Source of the DNA: Asterella californica
Lineage: Eukaryota; Streptophyta; Marchantiopsida; Marchantiales; Aytoniaceae
Length of the DNA stretch: 64,000 nt
NCBI GenBank assembly: GCA_036924285.1
Contig: JAYKYS010000002.1
Span: forward strand, 49,367,501-49,431,500
Reading direction: 5' to 3'
Part shown: positions 46,801 to 58,620 of the stretch, in pieces
Layout: the number at the start of each line of letters is the position of its first letter
Numbering within the stretch: the stretch's first letter is position 1
The notes under the pieces: generated by a model
What the model was told of the DNA's origin: nothing
Database searches by the model: none
Seen by the model: only the letters and a program-made list of their open reading frames with translations
Position numbers and translations under genes: made by a program

Positions 46801-49600
46801 TGAAATGATTCAGTTCACTTTCCTTTATGATTTTGTGGTTTATCTTCTTTGATTTAAATACGTTTATGACTTAAAGTTGTTGAACTTGATTGATTCATAG
46901 TCAACGGTTTGGTTAAGTAATTCCACTTTTTAGGTTTAAATATTTTCATGATTTAGATTGTTCGTTCGATTAAATAATTCCATGATTTCCAGATGATATA
47001 ATCTCATAGTTTAATTGTTTCATTTAGATACTTTCATCATTTAAGTGGTTCATCGAAAACGGTTTCAACTTAAATAGTTTAGTTTTGATTTAGGTAGGCA
47101 AGCCTGCATAATAACCTTCTCCATCTTCAGATAGAGAAGGTGGCAGGATTAATTTATTATCTAATCTTTTTCTATTGGAAGGGTTAGGTAATAAATTAAT
47201 GTCATAATAATTTTAAGATTTTTTCTAGAATAAGATCTCGGTCATATAGGTTCAGCAGCGCGTGTTCAAATTCTACATTTACGAGTTTTCTCCAAACTCA
47301 TCGCAGCTTGTGGTTATAGTAATATTTAATATCTATTAAAGAATTAAATTAAAATTTTGTTTTACTTTAAAATTTGTAGTTAATAAATAGATTTTTCTTT
47401 ATAATTTAAATAAAAATCACTAACACACGTCAAAGAAAAAATCGAAAAATAGGAGGATACTCGTTAAGTACATCTCAACCTCATGAACCAACTCATTGTC
47501 TTTATTTTCTTTTTCATACACCTCTTGTCTTTTTCCCGATAATCCTTGGCTAGATCGTTTGGGATGAATATTTTATTTGATTTAACTCAAACTGAAAAAT
47601 TGTTGAAACATAGTGGTTCATAACGGTGAAATCGTTTCGAGCCCAACTGAACTGGGACCGATGGCTATCTATATATATCAATGAACAAAAAACTCATAGT
47701 CCTATCAATGTCACTAAGAGGTATAAAAGCATGTTCAACAAATGAAGGCTCTCCAAAGTAATTTCATACAGATTATGTAAACGATCTATACAAAAATATT
47801 ATCTACATGTGTTACATACAAATGCACATGTTAACATGAAGGTAACTTAGATAGAAAAGATATTATTATTTAATAATTACTATGGGTGTATTCCATGAAC
47901 AAATCATTTAAAAATGTGGCATCATTAGCGATGTTGGTGATCAATCATGAAATCAATATAGTAGTCTTGACAATATTTCCTTCATTCATGGAAATATAGA
48001 TGTTTATTCTTTTGGATCCATCACAATAGAATATGAAGTAAACTTAGTAAAATATCTATGTTGAAAATACTCTACCTACCATAAAGATATAATTATGAGA
48101 GAATTTCAGATTCGGTCTAAATAATGATACTCTCGAAATTATCATATATTTGTCAAAATATCTATAAAACATTCATATTACTGAATTGTTTATGCCTGGA
48201 TATCATTAAAATAACTACATATTTGAAGTTGATGTAATCATAGTACAACATGACTTTAAAATTAATCTACTCAAGGGTCATAGAGTAATAATAACGGGAA
48301 CTTATTTATTGACTAGATTATCTTATTGAGTTATAGATATAACTGGAAATAGAAAGGCCGATACACTCCATTGCCATACCGGTAGACTATATAACAAGTT
48401 CGAAGCTTCGTCAGAAAACACGAACTACATTTAATAGCTACAATACCAAGCATAAAATTTACGTTGCTCGAATTCTCAAAGAGACATGAAGTCTCTACTT
48501 TGTTATTTTCCATTCTCTTTCATTTGTGTTTTATATGTTTAAAAACTGTGGTTACAGATTTTTTTTGCTGAAAAGGTCAAAAACTGTTATGTTAGCCTAA
48601 ATATATTATTAGTGTTAAAAAGGTAGCGTAATTATATTTATTATGTTTGTAAGTAACCTCAACAATTAATGTTTGAACTGATAACATACACATTGAATAT
48701 CCATCCACTGAATTGGTATCTTACTTTTGATGTTTCTATAATAAGTCATATATGTGTATTTATATATACTCAATGAGTTATAAGTTATTTATTGACATAG
48801 TTGTAATAACAAATGTGCTAGGCGAAGGTGTGATTACAGTGTGATACAACTAGTAATTTATAACTGCTGCAACTTCTCTACTTATTGTGTAGCTTCTTGT
48901 ATGTAGGAATATAAAACTTAATAAGTTTCCCCTGAAATAAAATTAATCAACTCATGAAAACTTACTTCATGGTACTACACTTGAACGTAATGATATATGA
49001 GTTCTTGAATAATGTTCGTAATCTTGAAACATTTGAACACATACTATTGATTTTTTGCAGTAACGTTTGGACTGATTATATAACTTGATTATCGTTACAT
49101 AATACATATTGATTCATATATTATTCTGTTTCAAGCTTTATAATATCTACTGATTTGGCTTGATTATCGAAGTTGGATCTTATTTTGTATTGTTCATACA
49201 TTATGCATCCCAAATGCCTTGGGGAAGGTGAGTCCAGAAGAAGACAAGAGTGATGATTAGAAAAAATTAACAGTCCAGATTTGCAGTTGTGGTAGATTAC
49301 AGTGGTTAAAAAGAATTTAATATAAATTTCACGCCATTAGTTTTCATCAAAAAGCCGAAAGAATACATGTGAAAGAATACATGTGAGAGAAGGAGAGACA
49401 AAATGAAAGATGTGTCTAATTTAACTTGTTAAAGTTAGACAAATTTATATATTTAAATTTAGTTATCTATAATTAAATTGAGTTATCCTCGTTACATATG
49501 ACAGTTGTAAATTAAAACCTATACGCATTGCATGTACAATGATATCTGTTTTAGTATACAAATACTGTAACCGGCGAATAAAACTATTTTAATTTAAATA
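43840..49600. other. AT-rich spacer with hairpin-family copies
   Basis: No supported gene; stops are dense in all frames. Hairpins of the family lie near 44279-44316 (A), 45920-45962 (B), 46231-46272 (B), 47103-47147 (A) and 47150-47198 (B). Bodies with GTTATCGGAAAAGATATAAG or TTTCTGGGAATTTTT occur near 45990-46060. From 46780 to 47095, GTTTAAAC/GGTTCAA-type motifs recur at irregular spacing. The stretch 47200-49600 shows nothing recognisable. Confidence 0.5.
47103..47198. repeat. Paired hairpins A and B
   Basis: CCTGCATAATAACCTTCTC pairs with GAGAAGGTGGCAGG. It is followed at once by AATTTATTATCTAA paired with TTAGGTAATAAATT. Order and spacing are like the other paired copies. Confidence 0.75.
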
Positions 49601-49608
49601 TATCAATC

Positions 49609-49701
49609 TATAACTAAACCCTTCATAGAGGAAGGGTTTGGTTATAAACGAGGCATGCAGTAATACCTCCTCCATCTGTACATGGAAGAGGTGATTATGC
49701 A
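49609..49701. repeat. Paired hairpins B and A
   Basis: TATAACTAAACCCTTC with GAAGGGTTTGGTTATA (49609-49646) is a perfect or near-perfect stem whose sequence differs from other B stems on both arms. TGCAGTAATACCTCCTCCAT with ATGGAAGAGGTGATTATGCA follows (49656-49701). Confidence 0.8.
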
Positions 49702-49704
49702 AGC

Positions 49705-50160
49705 CTGTGGTCTGAATTCGGGTTCTTTCTTTGGAGAGAAAAACGAAGAAACCTGAGTACCACACTTCTTCTGAAGCTTTCAGCTACTCCTATGTCACAT
49801 GAGCTAGTAGTCACCACAACTGTCTAGAACACCCCTTCCCTAGAAATGGATTTCCCGGTCTGAACTCCTGTGCCTCCTGCGGCTTGGCTTCTTCTGTTTC
49901 TGCCACATTGATCAGCGACCCACGTTCTTACGATAATCGCTGTCTACCTAAACTCGACTTCCCTTAGTACACACCAACTTTTCTTGGTTCCGCGGCTTCC
50001 TTTGTGAAGGGAAAATGGTTTGAAATTCCTCTCCAAGTCACCAGCTTGTTACTATAGTGCGGGTGTGCACTGGGTACCCTTTCTGTAGGTCCATGATTGT
50101 CCCCATGTAACATCAGGGACCCACCCACCATCACAACATCAAGTCGCTATGCATAACCCT
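49705..50160. other. GC-richer island of unknown nature
   Basis: About 450 bp with clearly higher GC than its surroundings, placed between a hairpin pair and the next repeat body. No long frame on either strand; short minus-strand frames look vaguely protein-like but are interrupted. It could be a decayed retroelement piece or an insertion carried within a repeat. No target duplication was identified. Confidence 0.4.
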
Positions 50161-50372
50161 CAATGTTGAAAGAAAACATCTGTTATCGGAAAAGATGTAA
50201 CTGTTATATATAAAATATTTTATTATATTTTATTAAAAATTAAATTGTAGTCAACTAAAGAACTAGGGAAACATTTCAAAAAAGCCACAAGTGAAATCTA
50301 TACTAATGCGCATCTAACTGTATAAGTCCGACCAGTTAAAAACTAAAAAAATTACATTGATAAATGTTTTAC

Positions 50373-50452
50373 TTTATTATCTAATTCTTTTTTAGAAAAG
50401 TTAAATAATAAATTAAACTTGCAGCCCTCTTCCACTTCATATGGAAGAGGTG
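50373..50452. repeat. Paired hairpins B and A
   Basis: TTTATTATCTAA with TTAAATAATAAA (50373-50412), then CCTCTTCC with GGAAGAGG (within 50425-50452). The body upstream (50165-50230) has TGTTATCGGAAAAGATGTAA as in the copy near 46030. Confidence 0.75.
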
Positions 50453-51164
50453 AATAATACGATATGCGAGCTCAATGTGGATACTTCCTTTTCCTTTCTC
50501 TTCTTTTGGTTAGTATAGTGGACATCTTGGTGAAGTAAGTAGCTAAATCTATCAAAACAAAAACCACTCTCGATATGGACGGTTATTAGACCCCAACAAT
50601 CTATTTCTGCATTCTGCCTCCCTCTCACTCTCTTATGGCTGCGGTTATTGTATTGACCGCATAGGTGTTTGCTCCAGGTATTCTGTTTAAAAGCACCTAC
50701 AACACGTTTTGAGAGGAATAACTAACTTAAGGATAAATAATGTGAAATAATGTGGGCACCACAACGGTGGGGTTTTCCTTCCTGTTCATGTGATCATCTG
50801 CTTCAGGATGATCTTCTGGAACAAGATCATACGACACGACATGAGGAAGCGAAACGCTTGTAATTTCAGGTCGCGCCAGCTCAACAAAAAGCAAAAAGAT
50901 GAAACGACATGATAAAAAAGAAAAGTAAGAAAATGGTAATTTCCGTCACGCCTTTTGGCACACCGAAAGTAGTCAGGAGTGTGTTTAATCTCCCACTGAC
51001 ACCAACTGCACCGTAGGTTTGTTCGGCATTGCACAACTTACAGCGTAAGTTGCAAATATCTGCAAATAATAACGAACTAGAGGGAGAACACTTTCCCATT
51101 TTTTAAGTAAATTATCAAAATATTCCTTCTATAAATAAGATTGTAACGCGTGTAATCTAAATAA

Positions 51165-51500
51165 TATGCATGCTCGATTAATTTCTGGGAAATTTTTGCT
51201 CCTTTAATCATATAAAAAATATATGTGTTAAATAATAATTATATTATAGTTAGATAAAATAATGAAATAGTACTCTAATTATTATATGTTAACTGGAGCA
51301 ACAAGCACGAAAAGAGCCAAAATTAAACCATAAGTTTATAGAATCCAGACACGCCTTGGAGAATATAAATACGATAGTCTAAGTAAGTAAACAAATAAAT
51401 AAACTAACTAACTAACATTTTCAAATAAATATATTAGATAATCAACTAAATCACCTATGCATATTCATTTGGAAGAGATGATTGCATGGGTGCTCACTGT
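51165..51500. repeat. Copy of the hairpin-repeat body
   Basis: Begins ATGCATGC and TTTCTGGGAAATTTTTGCTC and aligns with 35576-35780. It ends in a weak A hairpin (GCATATTCATTTGGAAGAG-ATG region near 51455-51487). No coding capacity. Confidence 0.7.
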
Positions 51501-51543
51501 AACGAGAAGAATCTAATATCAAAATTCTTACTCAAGTAGGGCC

Positions 51544-51626
51544 TAAGAAATTGCATAACCCCGAAATATATCACCTTTCCCTTTTTCTGGGAAAAGGTGA
51601 TATATTCAAGGTTATGCAATTTCTTA
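51544..51626. repeat. Long near-perfect palindrome (about 38-base arms)
   Basis: TAAGAAATTGCATAACC and ATATATCACCTTTCCC on the left mirror GGGAAAAGGTGATATAT and GGTTATGCAATTTCTTA on the right, with only a small internal bulge and a loop of about 5 bases. It is the longest simple hairpin in the window. Confidence 0.9.
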
Positions 51627-52588
51627 AGCACGTATTTATCGCATATATTCTATTGCATGCAAAGTCACTTGGGTGCTGCTATGTGTTAGTATAGCTTTAT
51701 GTCGATTGTGAAAACCGCAAGGAAAGGGAAAAAATTTTGTCGTGTAGTAAAATGACCAGACGGAGTTGTTTCCAACGAAAAAGAGAAAAGAGGTAGCGAA
51801 AATAAACGAATCGTTGAAAACCGAAAAGAGAAAAGAAAATAGAAATTTTCTCTATCACACTTTTGACGACAATATAGTTCTCTCACACCCTAGTGACGAA
51901 AATGTCTTCACAGTTGTGACCGAGTGCTTCCTGTAAATCTATCGACCTTATATCTGTAATCGATGAACTTATTATAGTGACAACGAGATACAGATATACT
52001 AACTGCAACCAAACTAATAAACTATCATATTTTGTTTTAACACAAAAGAAAACGTTTGAGGATAGTGTATCGCAACTAGACACATTTAAAACTAATCCCT
52101 CACTCATCCTCTCATGTGTTTCAGTGTTTGCTGTGCTATGTCTTGTGTCACTCGTATGCATATCACTGTGCATGGTCTTACCATTCTCACTGTGTACAGT
52201 TTTACAGTCAGAAACAACTGTGCTCTTATATGAATACTTTGCCATTCACTGACACTTTGCAAAGACAGCACCATCTTCGACAAGTCGTCTATAAAAAACA
52301 TGTCAAGAAGAAATTTTTGTCATTGGGGGTGCGAGTTCTTGCGAGAGAATTGTGTTGTCGTTTCAAAGGTGTGAAGGAGCAAATTTCTGGAAAGCAAAAG
52401 GATAGAACCGAATAAATCGCTAACGCATAGCACCACAATTCTATTGCAAGCGTATCTCCTCGTTCTGTTTGCAAGCGTAGCTCCTCGTACTGTTTCCGTT
52501 CTTCCCAAGGTAATTTTGCTCAGTGTGTGTATGCCGTGCCTGTAGACACAAGGCGACTAACCTCAAGTCCAGATCGACGATGAACGCA

Positions 52589-52655
52589 GGGCTTCAACCC
52601 TGGATCTCACTCGCGTGACGGACGGGTACGGTACTGACCATTCCACCTACCATGG
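52589..52655 (-). repeat. tRNA-like segment (SINE head or tRNA pseudogene)
   Basis: The minus strand has GGTTGAAGCC (B-box-like, 52590-52598), a CAGGG/CCCTG stem around it, and TGGTCAGTACC (A-box-like, 52630-52640) about 32 bases upstream. The acceptor arms do not pair, so a functional tRNA is unlikely. A SINE body could not be delimited. Confidence 0.4.
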
Positions 52656-52699
52656 CAGACAAGCGCACGGCAGAAACAGTACTCAAAAGGAAAACCCGT

Positions 52700-54124
52700 A
52701 AGGAAAACCAACAGAAGTTGAACCCAAGATCCACCATCAGCCTAATAATCCTAGAGCCGGTGAACTCAAGTCCTCCGAGAGGAGCGTGCAAGGAGGGTGA
52801 ACTTAAGATTGTTAGTCTCTGCTGTTGCCCCGGTTCAACATTGTGCTAGTTATGCTTCCCTTCTTGAGTTACGGGTATACGACTAAAATTGAGACTGAAA
52901 TCGTTACCGTGTACATCCACATCTGTTACATCCGTCTGGTCCGTGGGAGGCTCCCACCTGTACTTTTCAAATTGGGTTTATTATGGCGTTCTATTGAGTT
53001 TACATGGCGTTCAAAAGCATTCTGTCATCTTCAGAAGCCATCCATAGTTTGCTTGTGAGCAATTCTCGGTTGCTGTGAACAGAAGTGACCGTAAGCTATA
53101 CGAACGTAAGAGGTTCTCATAGAGCACACTGCTTTCACTTCTCATTCAGAGCAAAAACGTCAAAATCCTCATAGTTGTAGAACTGCAGAGCAGCTCCGCG
53201 CTCACGTAACAACATGAACCCCAACGTACTCCGAGTACTGAGTTTATGAATCATCGACTCTGAAATCGATTGCCCGTTTGACAGAGATGAGAACTTACTA
53301 CTCACCAATTTCCTAGTTCACGTTCCGTCATGTTGCTTCAAGTTCTGTCACATATCCCTGAGCCGGTTTGATTAGGGCTGGTTGTAATATTCAATCTGCT
53401 GATGGTACATCAACGATCAGTTGTCTCGTTTGCTCTGAGTTCTCTTCTTGCGACCTGCTGCAGGTACGGCGCACACCTCTGCCTCCGGCGCCCTGATTCT
53501 GACTCAAAACATGAAAGATCCATTCTTAGACTATTATAGAGCCTGTTTACTCTGGAATCCAATGCCAGAATTCGGCAGGTTTCACACCTGTTCTCCTTCA
53601 CTCAATTGCTCTTGGTCCAGTCACATAATCATCCAAACGTAGGGTATACGACTGCTTGGACCGTTGATAGTAAGGATAAAAGAAACCATGAATGTATCTA
53701 GTGCAAACAGTATATCAAGATATAAGCTTTTTGTGTAATCATGGACGCAGAAAGCTACTGCGGAAAATGCTGTCGTCGTACAGCACTCTCAGATCCCGAA
53801 CTAAACTGAATTTTCCTGATAGCAAACTGAGTAACACCGAAAGAGACCGATCCCTCTCACCACCGCCTGGTGAACAAGATAATAAGGAGATTGCATCGCG
53901 CGATCCCACTGGACACTCACAGACAAGTTACTAATCAACCATGATGCGCTCCAGGTACGCAGTGGATGAAATAGATGGATTGAACGGGAGAATAAGTAGT
54001 GGATTCGAGAAAGGTGCCATACTGGCTCTCGCGTATCCAAAAAGCACCAAAATTAACTCTGTACAAATCTAAAATATGAGATGAGAAAAGAGGTGAAACA
54101 ACAAGGATCAGTTAACAACCGGTG
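52700..54124. other. Spacer downstream of the pyroglutamyl peptidase gene
   Basis: No recognisable gene. The part next to 54125 should hold the 3' UTR of the peptidase gene. Frames of 60-80 codons here show no domain. Confidence 0.5.
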
Positions 54125-54802
54125 TTAAGATGCCAAGACCGTGAGAAGTGCGCTGATGAATTCCATCTGCTTGTCCTCGGAGATCACACTGAAGGGCGGT
54201 ACATGAACAAAAAGGCTTCTGGTACCGTGTTTGGCAGCATGCCTCAGAGAGTGGTAGTACACATAATTGCAAACAAAACGTCCGGCATCGTTGGACACGA
54301 CTACATCAAAACCCTGCTTCAGTAAACTGGTCGCAATCTTGCCTACAGCAAACTTGGTTTCTCTTATATGACTGATGTCTCCATCTTCTGGCACGATTGG
54401 CAAACTCTCCGGCTGCCATCCCATTTCATCTGGACAGCGGAAAGTTGCCTCGTTTACTGCCCGTTGCTCGATTGCCAACCTGGTGGCACCACTGTTTACT
54501 CCAAAGTGGACCCACACTATAGGGGAATCCTCTGCTGTGGCGACGATTTCAGTATCAGCGTGAGTCCGACCGTCGCGAACGAGAGCATCGTCGAGTATAG
54601 CGAGCAGATGCTCGAGTGCTCCAGCGCCTGCGGTCTCAAGCACCGTGCAGCTTTCGATGGTGGCACCAAACGGCAAAGGATTACCGCTCATGTATTGCAT
54701 CGCCCAGTTGACTAATGTCTCCGTAGGATTATCCGGCACATTATGGAACTTCTTGAAGCCAGTCAAGTGGAACTTCACCGCCGGAGCAGCTTCCGACCCC
54801 AT
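54125..54802 (-). CDS. Pyroglutamyl peptidase I (pyrrolidone-carboxylate peptidase, C15)
   Basis: Removes N-terminal pyroglutamate from peptides, probably in the cytosol since no targeting peptide is seen. 225 residues in one uninterrupted exon, close to the usual 215-220 for plant members. It opens MGSE and HLTGFKKFHNVPDNPTE, as in the plant family. The catalytic triad is visible: Glu112 in AIEQRAVNEA, Cys178 in NDAGRFVCNYVYY and His200 in LFVHVPPF. VWVHFGVNSGAT and FRCPDEMGW are family signatures. The start at 54802 has a good context (GCGATGG). There is no intron and no frameshift, and the codon use looks normal for a host gene. Confidence 0.95.
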   Translation of the reverse strand: MGSEAAPAVKFHLTGFKKFHNVPDNPTETLVNWAMQYMSGNPLPFGATIESCTVLETAGAGALEHLLAILDDALVRDGRTHADTEIVATAEDSPIVWVHFGVNSGATRLAIEQRAVNEATFRCPDEMGWQPESLPIVPEDGDISHIRETKFAVGKIATSLLKQGFDVVVSNDAGRFVCNYVYYHSLRHAAKHGTRSLFVHVPPFSVISEDKQMEFISALLTVLAS

Positions 54803-55016
54803 CGCTCTCCCTCCTCCGTCGCTTTCAACGACAAATCGTAACTACTGATTCAACCACCTTGCTCTCTCCCCAACGGATTGTCACATCTTCATTAAGAACT
54901 GAACATGCGTCCGGGTCGAATTTACAATACCATCATCACAGACTAAAACGAGTTCCAACGATGCTCCTTCGCAGAAACATCAAAATAATCGTGATCCAGA
55001 GAACACCAGATGGGAG
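54803..55016 (-). promoter_or_regulatory. Leader and upstream region of the peptidase gene
   Basis: A pyrimidine-rich plus strand before the ATG (minus strand GGAGGGAGAG) is typical of a plant 5' UTR. No clear TATA box is visible. Confidence 0.35.
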
Positions 55017-55202
55017 TCACCGACGATAAGATTTGTATGTAACCTGCTCGCGTAAGGATGTAGCTTGGCCGCCGATCTGTCTCACTTTCGGTACTGTGCC
55101 ATAATCGATTACTGTACTTTGTTCGCTGGTGTCACTCCTGCCCTCATCTTTACCACTCCTCTGGCTCCTGCTTTTGCGCGCTGCCTCCTCCGCAACAGCC
55201 AT
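55017..55202 (-). CDS. Possible small unknown protein or upstream exon
   Basis: A 61-codon frame from an ATG with good context (GAATGGCT), rich in charged residues (ARKSRSQRSGKDEGRSD), ending QVTYKSYRR. No known domain. It lies about 215 bp upstream of the peptidase ATG on the same strand. It could be a small gene, an upstream open frame in a long leader, or chance. Confidence 0.2.
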   Translation of the reverse strand: MAVAEEAARKSRSQRSGKDEGRSDTSEQSTVIDYGTVPKVRQIGGQATSLREQVTYKSYRR

Positions 55203-55681
55203 TCGACGTCTTAGCACGCAATCGCACCACAAGCCGAAATCCAGAGGTAGTCCATGTCCTCAATCCCACCGCAATTCCGAGTCTAGTAGTAATGAGCGAC
55301 CACGTAGCAAACAACAGAACCGGACATCACCACGGTTTACTGTGTGGTGCTCCGTTGCGTGTGACGTAGAGGGACTCAGGGAGCGCTCGACGCACTTGTC
55401 ATGGCTGATATGACTTGTCGCTGGGTGGTAAAAGTGAGATGAGTACATTCAATCAAGTGCAGCAAAGGATGCACATGCAGTTCATGACTATTTGGTGTGA
55501 CATGTTAGTTACCGGATTTGGACTCCTGAACCGTTTCTGAAGGTCTGGACAAACGAGGGTGTTTTACCATTTCCTCTAATCCCTTCCGTCTAATTTGCGG
55601 ACGATTATTACACGTTCGGACCAGAAGCAAAAGACGGGGTTCAACCAGAGCCACATATATTCATAGTTCCTTGTGCAATTC

Positions 55682-55820
55682 GCAATTTCATTCGGGCATC
55701 TGGATGGTAAACTGCATCCTCTGAATCTTGTATATGTGCTTATGCAATTGGCAATATCATTTGGGCATCTGGATGGTAAACTGATCATCCTCTGAACAAG
55801 ATTCAGAGTTACTGCTGTCT
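55682..55820. repeat. 69-bp tandem duplication
   Basis: GGGCATCTGGATGGTAAACT occurs twice, 69-70 bases apart, preceded by GCAAT-TCATT and followed by CATCCTCTGAA in both copies. Confidence 0.9.
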
Positions 55821-55849
55821 TTTGCACAGTAACTGCGCCCAAAGTTACA

Positions 55850-58580
55850 CTTCTCTTTCACAGACAGATGTTCCCCGTAATCTTATGGAGCTGGCTTACC
55901 TTGAATCCGCACAATTAAGTGTTGAACTTTTATTGTATATAATACATGTTTATAATTCAGTGGATATTTATAATTCCAGTTTATGTAAGTAAAGTAAATT
56001 CTTATGCTTTAATTTCAGAATACGGTATTTCATGTGACGTACTTTCGGTCAGATGGCTGTTACGTAGTCAGTGGACACTGTAGCACTTTCCAGTATCATA
56101 ATTAGTAGTTGGCAGTGACATGTTGTGAGGGCAGCTCAAAATACCATGATTGTCGAAGTTAACCTTATTTCTCGACTCGGATCTCTTATTTTTCTGGATG
56201 CAAGAAGTAAGGTACTTTCTTTGTACACCACAGTTGCGGCAATTATCTGAACTTGTCATATGAGTCTTTGTATTTGACCTCCTTTTGAAGCAACCGCGTG
56301 TGAGGAGAATCATATTCTTTTGGATATACATGTTAAAAGATCATACAGACCCGACAACGTTTGTCTTAACATGTGCTGTCCTAGATAGACAATAAGAACC
56401 TGATATTTAGGATACGACAGAGCCTGCAGTATGGGCTGTCCTTCCTCGGAACACGAGTGGCGGAGAAAAGAACTGATTTCGCAGCATGAAAGAGATTGGT
56501 TGGTTGCAACTTTTTCGTTCTCTTCGAAGCATACTCCATTGTGATGACATAAGTAAATACCCATCAGACCAGAGAGTTGTCTATAAAAGATTTTAGAAAA
56601 ATCATACGAGTGCAATTTCGGCAAAGGAAATGAAGAGAGATGAATGTTGATAACTGATTTAATATTTAATAATTCAGCACTCATGTTAGTAGACTTAATT
56701 TTTATTTTGACCTAGATGATGGACATAGGTGGTGGTAGATAGATGATGGGCACACTTGGATATTCAACATAAGTGTCTTTTCTTTGGGCTTCGAAGAACA
56801 GACCTTGATCAGACATCTAAAGAATACAAGATGTATCAATCATTCAATTTTTATTGGAAGAGTGTTAACTTGCTTAGAGCAAATAGAAAATCAAGATGAA
56901 GTTGTATTTCATGAAGTCTTTTGCTACAAATAAATCACGAAACCGGTTTCAAAAAGTTAATACCATTCAGAGAAGAGACCATTCGGCATGAAATTACCTC
57001 ATATGAGACAACATCTGAAGATGAGTTTGAGGTGGAACTACACAGAAGAATTGAATATAATCTATGCATTTTGTGAGAATCATAGAGCAAGAGAAGAATA
57101 CGTAGTTGTCTCCTTCAAAAATACTTTGAGAGGTCAATTTATGATTATTCAACCCACTGATGAATTTAGAAGCTCAAATAGTTTAGATAAGACATGCAAT
57201 GAGTGAAGTTCGAAAGAGATCGAGATGAAAAACACTACGAAGAGTTCAACTGCCATCATGATAGAGGTCAAAACATAAAAGCCATACAAGTGCAACAAAT
57301 GTAGAGTGCTACATTAAAATATAAAATAGTACAAAAGAATGAGAAACATATGCTAGCTATAATGAGGACTAATAGATTAATGCAAGTGCTGCAATCTTTA
57401 CTGGAAGTTTCTCTTAAGCTAAACTGCAAAAGAAGATAATGAAGAGTCTACATTTGCATATTATAATTATGTATATTATCCTTATGTATAGCAACTTCGA
57501 AACACATGAATATATACTTTTGGCTCAATTTTGATCAATACTGTAATAATGTTTCTCACAAGGAGTGAACAGAATACACATAAATTGTTATAAAGGTATA
57601 AAAATCAACCTATCTAACTGCGGTGATAAACCCATATAGTGTTACTAACATTACAGTGTAACAATTATAATTTTTAATACATGGTATAGTATGGATAATA
57701 TTGCAACCTGGTCTTAAAAATAGCAAATCTTTGTGATAGTAATAATACAAAATATCCAGAAACGATACTTGTACTCTAAGTAGTAAAGTAATTACTCCAT
57801 CTTTTTGAGAAACTATCGTTTGCAGAAAAACCAATCAACCTGCTAGTAGTAAAGTTCAATAATAGCTTTTTGTTTGCAAGAGCCACGGTTGTATTCAGTG
57901 AAGTGATAATACGTTAATTAGCATTACATGCTACCATGTTCAGGGTTATTACCACTCGAAAGGTAATTTGATTGGACTTATTATCACTAATAAGAGTTCT
58001 GAAATATGTGTTGATTGTGATAGGTCTTTATGACTTAGAAAACATATTCTTTTTATCAACTTTTACTAATTTCGTATATTCAAATTTTAGCAGCTTAAAT
58101 TTTATATCATAGTATAAAAATAAAATATTTGAATATCAATATGTTTATATTTAAACTATATTTTTTACAAAAAATTATAGATACACTTCAACCTACAAAT
58201 TATTTAAGCTTATATGATTAAGTTGACATTCAATATTTCAATAAATAGAGACAAATACACTTACTTTTTATTGTTTTATTTCTTAACAAATATCTTACTG
58301 GATGTGCTTGACCATATCTTCCACACAAATAGAATCCATCCTGCGAAGATCATTACTAGTGGAATTAATTAATTAACAGAAAAATTATATATTCTAAAGT
58401 TGTTGTTCGTTATGAATTCTTACTGAATTAGAATATGGAAAGGCAAATTCATTGCAAATGTGAGTTACATATGAATTAGTTTTATTTCTGTAAATAAAAC
58501 TTGTGCATATTGTAATGCACACAGTATCTCTTTGTTTATTCTCATCTCTAAAATAGTCATTACAAGATTGCTATCATTAT
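55850..58580. other. AT-rich spacer
   Basis: No supported gene. A plus-strand stretch around 56988-57330 has a faint Ty3 gag-like look but many stops. 57400-58560 is very AT-rich with nothing recognisable. Confidence 0.45.
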
Positions 58581-58588
58581 CGCACAAT

Positions 58589-58620
58589 CGTAGTAGACTA
58601 TCGATTGATAGTCTACTACG
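58589..58620. repeat. Perfect 14-bp-arm palindrome
   Basis: CGTAGTAGACTATC and its exact reverse complement flank the 4-base loop GATT. It stands alone and is unrelated to the A/B hairpins. Confidence 0.9.

Noticed and set aside
50505..50535. tRNA-Asp-like D-arm (GGTTAGTATAGTGG)
   Set aside because: No T-arm or B box at the right distance and no acceptor pairing.
55129..55413. Plus-strand frame with a leucine-rich, signal-peptide-like start
   Set aside because: It begins at GTG, overlaps the minus-strand candidate frame, and lacks any domain. It is probably the mirror of a charged minus-strand sequence.
56988..57330. Faint Ty3 gag-like zinc-finger pattern (FNCHHDRGQN)
   Set aside because: The cysteine/histidine spacing does not fit, there are many stops and no neighbouring pol motifs.
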